From NCBI GenBank assembly GCA_964440935.1, contig CAYTTY010000006.1, positions 1-64,000 on the forward strand: DNA of 64,000 bases, written 5' to 3'. Positions 16,497 through 25,536 of this stretch are shown in pieces. Origin of the DNA: WJJR01 sp964440935 (GTDB lineage Bacteria; Zixibacteria; MSB-5A5; WJJR01). Under the pieces are notes generated by a model, which did not search any database, was not told the DNA's origin, and saw nothing but the letters and a program-made list of their open reading frames with translations. Positions within the stretch are counted from its first letter, which is position 1. Every line of letters begins with the position of its first letter. The position numbers were made by a program, and so were the translations under genes.

Positions 16497-18350
16497 ATGG
16501 CTGAAAAGAGTCTGAAGCCCGAAGATATCAACATTATTCTTGCCACCGATTGCGGTTCGACAACCACCAAGGCTATCCTCATTGAAAGACGCGAGGGCGA
16601 GTACCGTCTGATTGTGCGCGGTGAGGCCCCAACGACTGTGGAGGCACCCTTTGAGGATGTGACCATGGGGGTACTCAACGCGGTCGGCGAGGTTGAGGAG
16701 TTGTCGGGTCGCAAGCTGATCGACGACGAAGGCCGCATTATCACACCATCGAACGGCGATGTCGGCACCGATATTTACATTTCAACATCATCGGCGGGCG
16801 GCGGTTTACAGATGATGGTGGCAGGCGTGGTGCGTTCGATGACGGCCGAATCGGCCGAGCGCGCGGCATTGGGCGCCGGGTCGATCGTGATGGACGTGAT
16901 CGCGTCGAACGACAGGCGCCAGCCCCACGAGCAGATCGAGCGCATTCGCCGGCTGCGCCCGGATATGATTCTGCTGTCCGGCGGTATTGATGGCGGCACA
17001 ACGACCCACGTGGTCGAGATCGCCGAGTTGATTTCTGCGGCCGATCCGAAGCCGCGACTTGGTTCGGGATATAAACTCCCCGTCATTTTCGCGGGCAATA
17101 AGGATGCGACCGGTGCGGTGAAGGAAACGCTCGCAGAAAAGACCGACCTCGAAGTCGTCGACAACCTGCGTCCGGTCCTCGAGCGCGAAAACTTGATGCC
17201 AGCCCGTGAGAAAATTCATGACTTGTTCATGGAGCACGTGATGGCGCAGGCGCCGGGGTACAAAAAGCTGATGTCGTGGTGCGATGCGCCGATCATGCCG
17301 ACACCGGGGGCGGTCGGGTCCATCATTAAAAGGGTTTCCGAAATCGAGAAGATGGAGGTGGTCGGCGTCGATATCGGCGGAGCGACCACCGACGTATTCA
17401 GCGTCTTTCAGGACACCTTCAATCGGACGGTGTCGGCCAATTTGGGGATGTCGTACTCGGTGTCGAATGTATTCGCCGAGTCCGGGCTGGATAACGTGAT
17501 GCGCTGGGTGCCGTTCCACATGGATGAGCGGGATCTGCGTAACCGTGTGAAAAACAAGATGATCCGTCCGACGACAATCCCGCAGCTCATGGAGGAGCTG
17601 ATTTTTGAGCAGGCTATCGCTAAGGAAGCCTTGCGGTTAGCGTTTGTGCAGCACAAGTCGTTCGCGACTGTGCTCAAAGGGATCCAGCAGCAGCGGACCA
17701 TCGCCGATGCGTTTGATCAATCGGAGTCCGGCAAGACGATTGTTAACATGATGTCTCTGGACATGCTAATTGGTTCTGGTGGAGTGCTTTCACATGCTCC
17801 CAGGCGGCAGCAGGCGGCGTTGATGTTAGTCGATGCGTTTTTGCCGGAGGGGATTACTCGTCTGGCGGTGGACTCGATCTTCATGATGCCGCAGTTGGGG
17901 GTTTTGGCCGAGGTTCATGCCCAAGCTGCAACCGAGGTATTCACGAAGGACTGCCTCATTCATTTGGGTACCTGTGTGGCGCCGGCGGGCGAGACAAAGG
18001 CGACCAAGGGCGAGATCATGAGTTACCGGATCGAGCTGCCCGATGGCAAGGTCGAAGAGGGCTCTCTCGAATTCGGGCAGATGAAACTGATCCCGCTGGG
18101 AATCGATGAAGACAAGAGCCTGCCACACCAAGCCAAGGCGGTCTTCGATCCGGCGCGACATCTCGATGTCGGCGCTGGCAGAGGCAATAAGTGGGCGGGC
18201 CATATCTCTGGCGGCGTAGTCGGGGTGATCCTCGACGGGCGCGGGCGGCCGTTCCAAGTGCCCACCGATGATAAGGAACGAGTGGCGAAGCTCGAAGAGT
18301 GGATGGCGGAGTTGGATATTTATCCCGTGGATGCGTTGAAGCGGGAGTAG
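16497..18350 (+). CDS. MutL/GlmL-like ASKHA-fold protein (glutamate mutase L family)
   Basis: 617 residues. Actin/Hsp70-type nucleotide-binding motifs: phosphate-1 LATDCGSTTTKAILIE (about 15-30) and phosphate-2 VVGVDIGGATTDVFSV (about 287-302). Family-type stretches follow, e.g. LLSGGIDGGTT, PTPGAVGSIIKRVSE and GSGGVLSHAPRR. In clostridia MutL accompanies B12-dependent glutamate mutase, possibly as a reactivating ATPase. No mutase genes (mutS/mutE) occur here. Instead a barrel-sandwich/KOW protein and two DUF6754-like membrane modules follow on the same strand, so its role here is probably different. Start ATG 16497. Confidence 0.88.
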   Translation: MAEKSLKPEDINIILATDCGSTTTKAILIERREGEYRLIVRGEAPTTVEAPFEDVTMGVLNAVGEVEELSGRKLIDDEGRIITPSNGDVGTDIYISTSSAGGGLQMMVAGVVRSMTAESAERAALGAGSIVMDVIASNDRRQPHEQIERIRRLRPDMILLSGGIDGGTTTHVVEIAELISAADPKPRLGSGYKLPVIFAGNKDATGAVKETLAEKTDLEVVDNLRPVLERENLMPAREKIHDLFMEHVMAQAPGYKKLMSWCDAPIMPTPGAVGSIIKRVSEIEKMEVVGVDIGGATTDVFSVFQDTFNRTVSANLGMSYSVSNVFAESGLDNVMRWVPFHMDERDLRNRVKNKMIRPTTIPQLMEELIFEQAIAKEALRLAFVQHKSFATVLKGIQQQRTIADAFDQSESGKTIVNMMSLDMLIGSGGVLSHAPRRQQAALMLVDAFLPEGITRLAVDSIFMMPQLGVLAEVHAQAATEVFTKDCLIHLGTCVAPAGETKATKGEIMSYRIELPDGKVEEGSLEFGQMKLIPLGIDEDKSLPHQAKAVFDPARHLDVGAGRGNKWAGHISGGVVGVILDGRGRPFQVPTDDKERVAKLEEWMAELDIYPVDALKRE

Positions 18351-18399
18351 TGAATTTAGGTCGTATAGGTCCTATGCGACCGATAGACAGGAATAGGTA

Positions 18400-19527
18400 A
18401 TGGCCCACGCATATACCCCCGGATTGAAAGTCACCGACCAGATTTGGGTCGAAAAGGAACGCATTCTGCCTTTGAAGGGCGACGTGCTGGTGAGCAAAGG
18501 CGCGGAAGTAAAGCCGGATACGGTGGTGGCGCAGACGCATCTGCCCGGCCCGGTCGAACCGGTTAATGTCGCCAATATCCTCGGATTGCCGCCGGAGGAT
18601 ATCGAAGAGTGCATGCTCAAGAAAGAAGGCGATCCGGTCAAAGAGGGTGAGGTGATCGGGCGCTCGACGTCGTTTTTCGGCCTCTTTAAGTCGGAATGCA
18701 AATCGAAGATTACCGGCACCGTCGAGAATATCTCGCATGTCACCGGCCAAGTGCTGCTGCGCGGTGAGCCGCTTCCGGTGCAGGTGAAGGCCTACATCAA
18801 GGGCGAGGTCACTGAAATCCATCCCGAAGAGGGTGTGACGGTGGCGTGTATTGGGGCGTTCGTGCAGGGGATTTTCGGGATCGGTGGCGAGACGCACGGC
18901 GAGATTAAGGTCGTCTGCGCCGATAACACCGAAGTCTTGGACGACAAGAAGTTCACCGATGACTGCAAAGGCAAAGTTGTAATCGGCGGCTCGCGGGTGA
19001 CAGCAGATGCATTAAAGCGGGCCATCGAGGTCGGCGCGGCCGGTGTCGTGGCCGGAGGATTCGATGATCGCGATTTGCGCGATTTCCTTGGTAAAGACTT
19101 GGGTGTGGCGATTACCGGATCCGAAGAGCTCGGTGTAACCCTGGTGGTCACCGAGGGCTTTGGCGAAATCGCCATGGCCGATAAGACATTCCAGTTGCTG
19201 AAACGCTACGAAGGCAAGCTGGCTTGCATCAATGGCGCCACGCAAATTCGCGCGGGCGTGATCCGTCCCGAAGTGGTGATCCCGAAGGCGGGCGCGGCGA
19301 TGCGTGATAATGTGCCGGAGAGCGAAATTGGGGGATTGGCGGTCGGATCACCGGTCCGCATCATCCGTGAGCCCCGTTTCGGCGAACTGGGAACAGTGAC
19401 CGACCTCCCCGCGCCGCTGCAGACGCTCGAGTCCGAGTCACGGGCGCGTGTCCTGCAAGTCGAGTTCAGCGACGGGCAGAAGTCGATTGTCCCGCGTGCG
19501 AATGTGGAGATGATCGAGGAGGTGTAG
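18400..19527 (+). CDS. Barrel-sandwich (lipoyl-like) and KOW-like protein, function unknown
   Basis: 375 residues, soluble. The N-terminal third (ILPLKGDVLVSKGAEVKPDTVVAQTHLPG ... KITGTVENISHVTGQVLLRGEPLPV) resembles the barrel-sandwich hybrid folds of RnfC or biotinyl/lipoyl domains, without a modifiable Lys motif that I can see. The middle (about 150-285) has a Rossmann-like pattern (KGKVVIGGSRVTADALKRAIEVGAAGVVAGG). The C-terminus (GSPVRIIREPRFGELGTVTDLP ... IVPRANVEMIEEV) is KOW-like. It starts 49 bp after the MutL-like gene and lies before module 1, so it is likely part of the same system. Possible scaffold; this is inference. Confidence 0.65.
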   Translation: MAHAYTPGLKVTDQIWVEKERILPLKGDVLVSKGAEVKPDTVVAQTHLPGPVEPVNVANILGLPPEDIEECMLKKEGDPVKEGEVIGRSTSFFGLFKSECKSKITGTVENISHVTGQVLLRGEPLPVQVKAYIKGEVTEIHPEEGVTVACIGAFVQGIFGIGGETHGEIKVVCADNTEVLDDKKFTDDCKGKVVIGGSRVTADALKRAIEVGAAGVVAGGFDDRDLRDFLGKDLGVAITGSEELGVTLVVTEGFGEIAMADKTFQLLKRYEGKLACINGATQIRAGVIRPEVVIPKAGAAMRDNVPESEIGGLAVGSPVRIIREPRFGELGTVTDLPAPLQTLESESRARVLQVEFSDGQKSIVPRANVEMIEEV

Positions 19528-19572
19528 TGATTGCGTATCGGCGTTTGGCTATGCCGGTCATAGACATAGCAC

Positions 19573-19601
19573 TTGACAGTCCGCCGGTTGACCAATACGT
19601 T
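19573..19601 (+). promoter_or_regulatory. Candidate sigma-70-type promoter before membrane module 1
   Basis: TTGACA (19573-19578), 17-bp spacer, TACGTT (19596-19601). The -35 is perfect and the -10 is weak. It lies in the 155-bp gap between the KOW-like gene and module 1, the only sizeable gap in the run. Confidence 0.35.
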
Positions 19602-19682
19602 CGATGTGCTAATGGCCCCATCCCCGAGGGGTTGGCGCCCACAGTGGCGTAGAGACGGACCACGAGCATCAGACGCGTTCAT

Positions 19683-20966
19683 TTGCGTAGCACGACGATC
19701 ATACCGGCGGCCCGACCGTCACCACGCCTCGCTTCAGCCTGCCTATCCGGCCTGACGGCTCTCCTCATTCTTATCGCATTGGGTGCGACCTCGGTTGTGG
19801 CGCAGGCGCCGCCGGATACCGCGAACCAGGCGCCGTCGATCACCATCGCGCAGACACCTCCCCCCGCCCCGGCGACCGACGTTAAGGCGTACGACAATCC
19901 CAACGATGCCGGCGGGGCGATTCATATTGAATGGACCAAATCGGCTGATGACGGCGGCGGGCTGGAGAATGTGGCTCAATACGCTATCCTGCGCGGGCCC
20001 AGTCCCAGCGGGCCGTTTGACACGGTCGGCACGAATACCCCCGGAACGACCGAATTCACAGACGGCGATGTGAAGGACGGTGTGACCTACTATTATGCGA
20101 TCTCAACCGGGTCGACAGTGGCGTCGCCGGACGGGACGATGCGGACCGTCTGGACCCAGTCGGACCCGTCGGTGGCCGTGCAATCATCGGCGCAGTGGTT
20201 CCACACCGGACGGCTCAATTCACTGATCGCCGTCATTCTGCTGACCACGTCGATTCTCCTCTTCATCAATCGCGCCAAGACCGGCGGAAAGCTGTTTATC
20301 CGCAAAATCGCCGGACTCGAAGCGATCGATGAAGCGGTGGGACGCGCGACGGAGATGGGCCGCAAGATCTTCTTCATCCCGGGGATCGAGGATATGAACA
20401 ATGTCCAGACGATTGCCGGGGTGACGCTGCTCGGCCGGGTGTCGAAGATGGCGGCGCAGTACGAGGCCCAGATCGATGTGCCGGTTCGGCGTTCGCTGGT
20501 GATGGTGGCGGCGCGGGAAACGATGAAGGAAGCGTATCTCGACGCCGGTCGTCCGGATGCCTTCAACGAAGACACGGTTCATTATCTGACCGACGATCAG
20601 TTCGGTTATGCCGCCGGCGTCGACGGGATGTTTGTCCGTCAGAAGCCGGCGACGATTTTCTATATGGGCGCCTTTTACGCCGAATCGCTGATTATGGCGG
20701 AGACCGGGAATTCGATTGGTGCGATTCAGATCGCGGGGACCGCCATGCCGGCGCAGTTGCCGTTCTTTGTGGCAGCGTGCGACTTCACGCTGATCGGCGA
20801 AGAGTTGTTTGCGGCGTCGGCGTATCTCTCGAAAGAGCCGCGCCAGCTTGGATCGTTGAAGGGCCAGGACGTCGGCAAGTTCTTCATTCTGATATTCGCG
20901 ATTTTGGGAATCATCCTGGCCACGTTCGGGCTCTATGATCTGTCCACCTGGTTCATCGTTCGGTAG
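19683..20966 (+). CDS. Module 1 A: signal peptide, FN3, TM, DUF6754-like protein
   Basis: 427 residues. Signal peptide (LTALLILIALGATSVVAQ), an FN3 domain (about 58-155, ATDVKAYDNPNDAGGAIHIEW ... YYYAIS), a TM helix (about 179-196), then a large conserved domain (about 200-400) and a last TM. The conserved domain contains GLEAIDEAVGRATEMGRK, QTIAGVTLLGRV, FYMGAFYAESLIMAETGNS, IQIAGTAMPAQLPFFVAACD and LIGEELFAASAYLS. I recall this pattern as DUF6754, with no known function. Start TTG 19683, with no strong ribosome-binding site. Closest relative in the window is the protein at 23457; a third copy is at 31506. Confidence 0.8.
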   Translation: MRSTTIIPAARPSPRLASACLSGLTALLILIALGATSVVAQAPPDTANQAPSITIAQTPPPAPATDVKAYDNPNDAGGAIHIEWTKSADDGGGLENVAQYAILRGPSPSGPFDTVGTNTPGTTEFTDGDVKDGVTYYYAISTGSTVASPDGTMRTVWTQSDPSVAVQSSAQWFHTGRLNSLIAVILLTTSILLFINRAKTGGKLFIRKIAGLEAIDEAVGRATEMGRKIFFIPGIEDMNNVQTIAGVTLLGRVSKMAAQYEAQIDVPVRRSLVMVAARETMKEAYLDAGRPDAFNEDTVHYLTDDQFGYAAGVDGMFVRQKPATIFYMGAFYAESLIMAETGNSIGAIQIAGTAMPAQLPFFVAACDFTLIGEELFAASAYLSKEPRQLGSLKGQDVGKFFILIFAILGIILATFGLYDLSTWFIVR

Positions 20967-20988
20967 CAACAGCGACGCTTAGTTTATT

Positions 20989-21795
20989 ATGAAACGCGAG
21001 ATCCCACTGATCATCACTGCCGTCATCGGCATTGTTTTCATTATCCAGTTTTTCATTCCGCATGAGCCGTTTCATTCGCTCTCGGATATTTTCTCCGACT
21101 GGTTTTCGATCATTCAGGCGTGCGCGATCTGGCTCGGCGCATTGAACCTGGTCAAGCTGTCGCTCGACAAGATCGGCAAGCAGGGGATGATCGCGGTCGG
21201 ATCGGCGGTGTCCCTCGCGTTGCTTGTTGCGATTTTCTATGCCCCGGGGTTTTTGGCGGGACGCCTGCCATTGATTCTGTTTCTGTTGGCGTTTCTGCTG
21301 ATGTTCGCCGGGCAGTACTCACGCTCGCGGGTGAGAGAGGAGTGGTTCCTCTCGGTCTCGACGGTGGTTTCGTTCGTCATCATTATTATTGCAGGCTTCG
21401 CGTTCTCGGGTGGACGTCAGTTCCTCGAACCGGGAACGCGGTTTGATTATGTGTATCAATATGTGTATTCACCGCTGTCGGCGACGATGTTCGCGATGCT
21501 GGCATTCTTCGTCGCGTCAGCGTCGTACCGTGCCTTCCGCGCCCGCAACAAAGAAGCGACGATGCTGCTGTTAGCGGCGTTCTTTGTGATGCTGGGGCGC
21601 GTACCGTTGGGCGATTTGATGACATCATTCATGCCCGAAGGGGCGCGCTTGTCGAGTTTGGCCGACTGGGTGATGAACTTCCCCAATGCAGCCGGCCAGC
21701 GGGCGATCATGATCGGTATTGCGCTCGGTGTGGTATCGACGTCGCTGCGCATTATTCTGGGGATTGAGCGATCGCACCTCGGCGGCGAATCCTAG
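20989..21795 (+). CDS. Module 1 B: multi-TM membrane protein
   Basis: 268 residues, about seven TM helices. N-terminal REIPLIITAVIGIVFIIQFFIPHEPF. A conserved central motif PLSATMFAMLAFFVASASYRAFRAR is followed by a GRVPLGD stretch and GQRAIMIGIALGVVSTSLRIILGIERS. The last two motifs recur in the paralogues at 24733 and 32871. ATG start 22 bp after the DUF6754-like gene. Family not recognised; likely a membrane-embedded subunit of the same complex. Confidence 0.75.
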   Translation: MKREIPLIITAVIGIVFIIQFFIPHEPFHSLSDIFSDWFSIIQACAIWLGALNLVKLSLDKIGKQGMIAVGSAVSLALLVAIFYAPGFLAGRLPLILFLLAFLLMFAGQYSRSRVREEWFLSVSTVVSFVIIIIAGFAFSGGRQFLEPGTRFDYVYQYVYSPLSATMFAMLAFFVASASYRAFRARNKEATMLLLAAFFVMLGRVPLGDLMTSFMPEGARLSSLADWVMNFPNAAGQRAIMIGIALGVVSTSLRIILGIERSHLGGES

Positions 21796-21817
21796 GCCTG
21801 AGCAGTGGAGCATTGTT

Positions 21818-22693
21818 GTGCCAATCGGTGAGACAAAAAACTTCTGGGTATCGCTGATGGCGATTGACCGCCGCGTGATTTTCCTCGCGGTGGCCATCGC
21901 AGTCTCGTTGCCGTTGTTTTTGAATATCTCCCAGACGATCTATGTCTCACCTGAGGTGACCGACCTTTATGATTCACTGGAGCAGCTCCAGTCCGGATCG
22001 AAGGTCCTGATCTCGTTTGACTATGATCCACCGTCGGCACCCGAATTGCAACCGATGGCCGTGACGGTCATTGAGTACTGCCTTCGTAACGATCTCAAAA
22101 TGATCCTGATGGGCCTGTGGCCGCAGGGGCCGCAGCAAGCGAACCAGGCGTTGGAGACAGTGGTCGGCGAGCCGCCCGCGGAGACGTTTACCTATAAGGG
22201 AAGGACCTATGTGTACGGTGAAGACTGGGTGAATCTCGGTTTTCAGGAGGGTCGAGAATTTGTGATCCAGCGCATGGGCTCCTCAATTGCGGCCGCCTTC
22301 CCACGCGATTATGCCGGCACGCCCGTCAGAGAACTGCCGCTGATGCGGGGGGTATCGAATTTCAACAACATCGACTATGTGTTTAATCTCTCCGCCGGGA
22401 CACCGGGAACGGTGGAATGGGTGCAGTTGGCGGGCGATCGGTTTCACGCGACCATTGGCGCGGCCAACACCGCGGTCCAGGCGCCTATGATTTACCCGTA
22501 CTACCGGGCCGGGCAATTGACCGGGATCCTCGGTGGAATGAAAGGTGCGGCGGAGTTCGAAGCGGTTGTCGGTGTGGTGGGCAAAGGCACCAAGTTCATG
22601 CTGTCGCAGTCATTTGCCCACGCGATCGTGATTCTGTTCATCATCATCGGAAACGTCGCTTTCTTTGCCAGCGGCCGGAAGCGGCGGTTTTAA
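21818..22693 (+). CDS. Module 1 C: membrane-anchored soluble-domain protein
   Basis: 291 residues from GTG 21818 (preceded by GGAG). This start matches the N-termini of the paralogues (FF.K...DRRV); the longer frame to 21719 runs into the preceding gene. One TM near the N-terminus (VIFLAVAIAVSLPLFLN), a soluble domain of about 220 residues and one TM at the C-terminus (IVILFIIIGNVAFFA). Conserved features: GSKVLISFDYDPPSAPELQPM, then MGLWPQGPQQ, and PYYRAGQLTGILGGMKGAAEFE. The fold could be alpha/beta (strand-loop after ISFDYDP), but I do not recognise it. Confidence 0.72.
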   Translation: MPIGETKNFWVSLMAIDRRVIFLAVAIAVSLPLFLNISQTIYVSPEVTDLYDSLEQLQSGSKVLISFDYDPPSAPELQPMAVTVIEYCLRNDLKMILMGLWPQGPQQANQALETVVGEPPAETFTYKGRTYVYGEDWVNLGFQEGREFVIQRMGSSIAAAFPRDYAGTPVRELPLMRGVSNFNNIDYVFNLSAGTPGTVEWVQLAGDRFHATIGAANTAVQAPMIYPYYRAGQLTGILGGMKGAAEFEAVVGVVGKGTKFMLSQSFAHAIVILFIIIGNVAFFASGRKRRF

Positions 22694-22708
22694 GCAGTCT
22701 GAATTGAT

Positions 22709-23425
22709 ATGAATCTGCGTCCCTCAACGATCATCATCCTCGTGGTTTCGGCCATTCTGTTTGTGGTGTCGGCGAACAGCTATGGATTCGCATTGACGCT
22801 GGCGGCGTTTTTCACGCTCGGTATCTTTTCGTTCCTTTACAAAGACAACCCGATGTACAAGTTCTGCGAAGCCGTCTTTGTCGGGATTTCGGCTGGGTAC
22901 TGGTTTGTCTCGCTGTACTACCAGAATCTTTTGGCGAAGCTGATTGATCCATTGGTTGCCGATCCGGTCGGGTCCGGCGCAATCTCCTATTATGTCGTGG
23001 CGATTCTGGGCCTGATGATGCTGATGCGTTTGGTGCCCAGCATCGGCTGGATTTCGCGCTGGCCGCTGTCGGTGATTGTCGGTGCCACTGCGGGGTTGTG
23101 GTTTATCACCTATCTGCAGTCGAATGCGATGCTGCAATTGCAAAACACGATCATGCCGATTCAGGAATATGCAGCCGATGGGTCGCTGAATTGGTATCAG
23201 TCAATCGGCAACCTGACGGTGATGGTTGGGACGATCACCGGCGTGATTTACTTCTTCTTTTCCAAAGAGCATAAGGGTGCGTTTGGAACGGCGGCCAAGG
23301 TGGGCATCTGGTTTCTGATGATCACGTTCGGTGCATCGTTCGGATACACGGTCATGAGTCGTATGTCGCTGTTGATCGGCCGCATGGACTTTCTGTTCGG
23401 GGACTGGCTCCAATTAATCCTGTAG
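22709..23425 (+). CDS. Module 1 D: multi-TM membrane protein
   Basis: 238 residues, about seven TM helices. Signature FSFLYKDNPMYKFCEAVFVGISAGYW near the N-terminus, and YFFFSKEHKGAFGTAAKVGIWFLMI with FGASFGYTVMSRMSLL near the C-terminus. Both signatures recur in the paralogues at 26425 and 34350. It starts 15 bp after C, so the four genes form one operon. Unknown family. Confidence 0.75.
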   Translation: MNLRPSTIIILVVSAILFVVSANSYGFALTLAAFFTLGIFSFLYKDNPMYKFCEAVFVGISAGYWFVSLYYQNLLAKLIDPLVADPVGSGAISYYVVAILGLMMLMRLVPSIGWISRWPLSVIVGATAGLWFITYLQSNAMLQLQNTIMPIQEYAADGSLNWYQSIGNLTVMVGTITGVIYFFFSKEHKGAFGTAAKVGIWFLMITFGASFGYTVMSRMSLLIGRMDFLFGDWLQLIL

Positions 23426-23456
23426 CGCAGCCTGTGGTCTGTGCTATATTCGCGCA

Positions 23457-24728
23457 ATGAACCGCTCGCTTATTCGTTCGATTCTCCTCCTCCTGGCCGT
23501 CATGGCTTGGGCGGTTCTTGCTGTTTCTGTATTTGCACAAGACGATACCGCGCAGGCCACACCGGCCGATACGCTGCGGGAGACAGCTCCCGCCATCGAA
23601 GGGTCGGCACCGGTTACGAATGTGCGCGCCGAGGATACGCCCGGCGATGAGGGCGGTTCGATCACGGTCTTCTGGGAGCCGTCGGCGGATGATACCGGCA
23701 TCGACACCGAGGGTATAACTGTCATCGGGTATGAGATCCGTCGGACCATAGATCCCGACAATGTGCCATTCCATTCGACGGGATTTGCTGCGCCCGGTTC
23801 GGAACGGTTCGAAGATGCGACAACATCGGATGATTCGACCTACTACTACGTTGTGGTGACCGCCTCGCGGGAGGGTGGCCGCGCCGAATCTGACGTTATT
23901 GGGCCGGTGCAGTCGAGTGCGCAGTGGTTCAATACGAATCGGACAAATGTCTTCGTTATCGGGCTTATCATTTCCGCAGCGATTCTCTATTTCATTGCCT
24001 CGGCGCGTAAGGGTAAGAAGCTTTTCATCCGGCGCATTGCCGGTTTGGAGGCGGTACATGATGCGATCGGCCGCGCGACCGAAATGGGTCGGCCGATTCT
24101 GTACATTCCCGGCATTCAGGATATGGACGACGTCCAGACTGTTGCCGGTGTGACCATATTGGGATATGTCGCGCGCACGATTGCCGAGTACGACACCAGG
24201 ATAGACGTGCCGACGTCGCGGTCGATTGTAATGTCGACCGCACGCGAAACGATCAAGGCCGCGTACATCGCTGTGGGCCGGCCCGATGCGTACTCCGATG
24301 ACGCCGTGCATTATGTCACGGACGAGCAGTTTGGTTATGTGGCGGCGGTCGATGGTATCATGGTGCGCGACAGGCCGGCAACGTGTTTCTACATGGGTGC
24401 ATTCTTCGCCGAATCGCTGATTATGGCCGAAACCGGCAATTCGATCGGCGCGATTCAGATTGCCGGGACGGCGATGCCGGCGCAGTTGCCGTTCTTTGTG
24501 GCCGCGTGCGACTACACGCTGATCGGTGAAGAGCTGTTCGCCGCGTCGGCCTATCTTTCGAATGAACCGAAGCAGTTGGGATCATTGAAGGGTCAGGACG
24601 TCGGCAAGCTGGTCGCGATGCTGGCGATCCTGGCTGGTGTCGGACTGTTCACCCTTGCGCAATTGACGGGCGCCGAATCGATCAACAACGCCGCCCAGTG
24701 GTTACAGGATCAGTTCCTGTTGAACTAG
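23457..24728 (+). CDS. Module 2 A: signal peptide, FN3, TM, DUF6754-like protein
   Basis: 423 residues with the same architecture as the protein at 19683: signal peptide (LLLLAVMAWAVLAVSVFAQ), FN3 (about 48-150), TM (about 164-182), conserved domain with GLEAVHDAIGRATEMGRP, QTVAGVTILGYVARTIAEY, FYMGAFFAESLIMAETGNSI and GTAMPAQLPFFVAACDYTLIGEE, then a C-terminal TM. Near-identical blocks around GNSIGAIQIAGTAMPAQLPF show that modules 1 and 2 arose by duplication. ATG start, 31 bp after module 1 D. Confidence 0.8.
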   Translation: MNRSLIRSILLLLAVMAWAVLAVSVFAQDDTAQATPADTLRETAPAIEGSAPVTNVRAEDTPGDEGGSITVFWEPSADDTGIDTEGITVIGYEIRRTIDPDNVPFHSTGFAAPGSERFEDATTSDDSTYYYVVVTASREGGRAESDVIGPVQSSAQWFNTNRTNVFVIGLIISAAILYFIASARKGKKLFIRRIAGLEAVHDAIGRATEMGRPILYIPGIQDMDDVQTVAGVTILGYVARTIAEYDTRIDVPTSRSIVMSTARETIKAAYIAVGRPDAYSDDAVHYVTDEQFGYVAAVDGIMVRDRPATCFYMGAFFAESLIMAETGNSIGAIQIAGTAMPAQLPFFVAACDYTLIGEELFAASAYLSNEPKQLGSLKGQDVGKLVAMLAILAGVGLFTLAQLTGAESINNAAQWLQDQFLLN

Positions 24729-24732
24729 TCTC

Positions 24733-25521
24733 ATGAGACGTCAAGTACCATTAATCATCACGTTTATTGTCGGCGCCGTTCTGATCATTGCGGCGTTCAT
24801 CCCGCATTATCCGTTCGGGCGTCTTGGCGAGAATTTCTCTCTCTACTTTGACATCATTGCGGTCTTCGCCTTTATCCTGGGCGGTGGGAACTTGATCCGC
24901 ATCCACGGTGGCAAGTTCACGCGCGGGATCAAGTTGTCGATCGCCGCAGCGAAGAAGACCGGCGGTTTCTGGCCGCTGACCTTTTTGATCGAGTTCCCCT
25001 TCCTGGCGTTTGGAGGACTGGAAGACAAACGTGGGAAGGATTGGTTCTTCTCGTTTATTACGCTCGCCGGGTTTGTGGCGATGCTGTATGTGGGATTGTT
25101 CAAGATCGGCAACCCGGATGGTTGGAGCGGGAATGTCACGCATCCGTTGTCGACCTTCCAGCAGTTCTACATTTATATGTTCAATCCGTTGCAGGCGACG
25201 ATGTATGCATTGCTGGCGTTTTTTGTCGCGTCGGCATCGTATCGCGCTTTCCGGGCAAAGAACCCGGAGGCGACGATTCTGCTGGCGACCGCGTTTATCA
25301 TTCTGTTGGGACGGACGCCCGCCGGCGCTTATGCGACCGGCTGGATGCCCGAAAGCCTGTCGTTTCTCCATGTCCCGAATTTGGCGAACTGGATTATGGC
25401 CGTGCCCAATCTGGCCGGGCAGCGTGCCATTCTGATCGGGATTGCACTCGGTGTGATTGCGATGTCGCTGCGGGTGATTTTGGGTGTTGAACGGACGTAT
25501 CTCGGATCGGATCGCGAGTAG
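24733..25521 (+). CDS. Module 2 B: multi-TM membrane protein
   Basis: 262 residues, paralogue of the protein at 20989. Motifs RRQVPLIITFIVGAVLIIAAFIPH, PLQATMYALLAFFVASASYRAFRAK, GRTPAG and GQRAILIGIALGVIAMSLRVILGVERTYLG. It has an additional loop of about 25 residues (IEFPFLAFGGLEDKRGKDW) in the middle. It starts 4 bp after the preceding stop, so translation is coupled. Confidence 0.75.
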   Translation: MRRQVPLIITFIVGAVLIIAAFIPHYPFGRLGENFSLYFDIIAVFAFILGGGNLIRIHGGKFTRGIKLSIAAAKKTGGFWPLTFLIEFPFLAFGGLEDKRGKDWFFSFITLAGFVAMLYVGLFKIGNPDGWSGNVTHPLSTFQQFYIYMFNPLQATMYALLAFFVASASYRAFRAKNPEATILLATAFIILLGRTPAGAYATGWMPESLSFLHVPNLANWIMAVPNLAGQRAILIGIALGVIAMSLRVILGVERTYLGSDRE

Positions 25522-25536
25522 GAAGTAGGACCACGG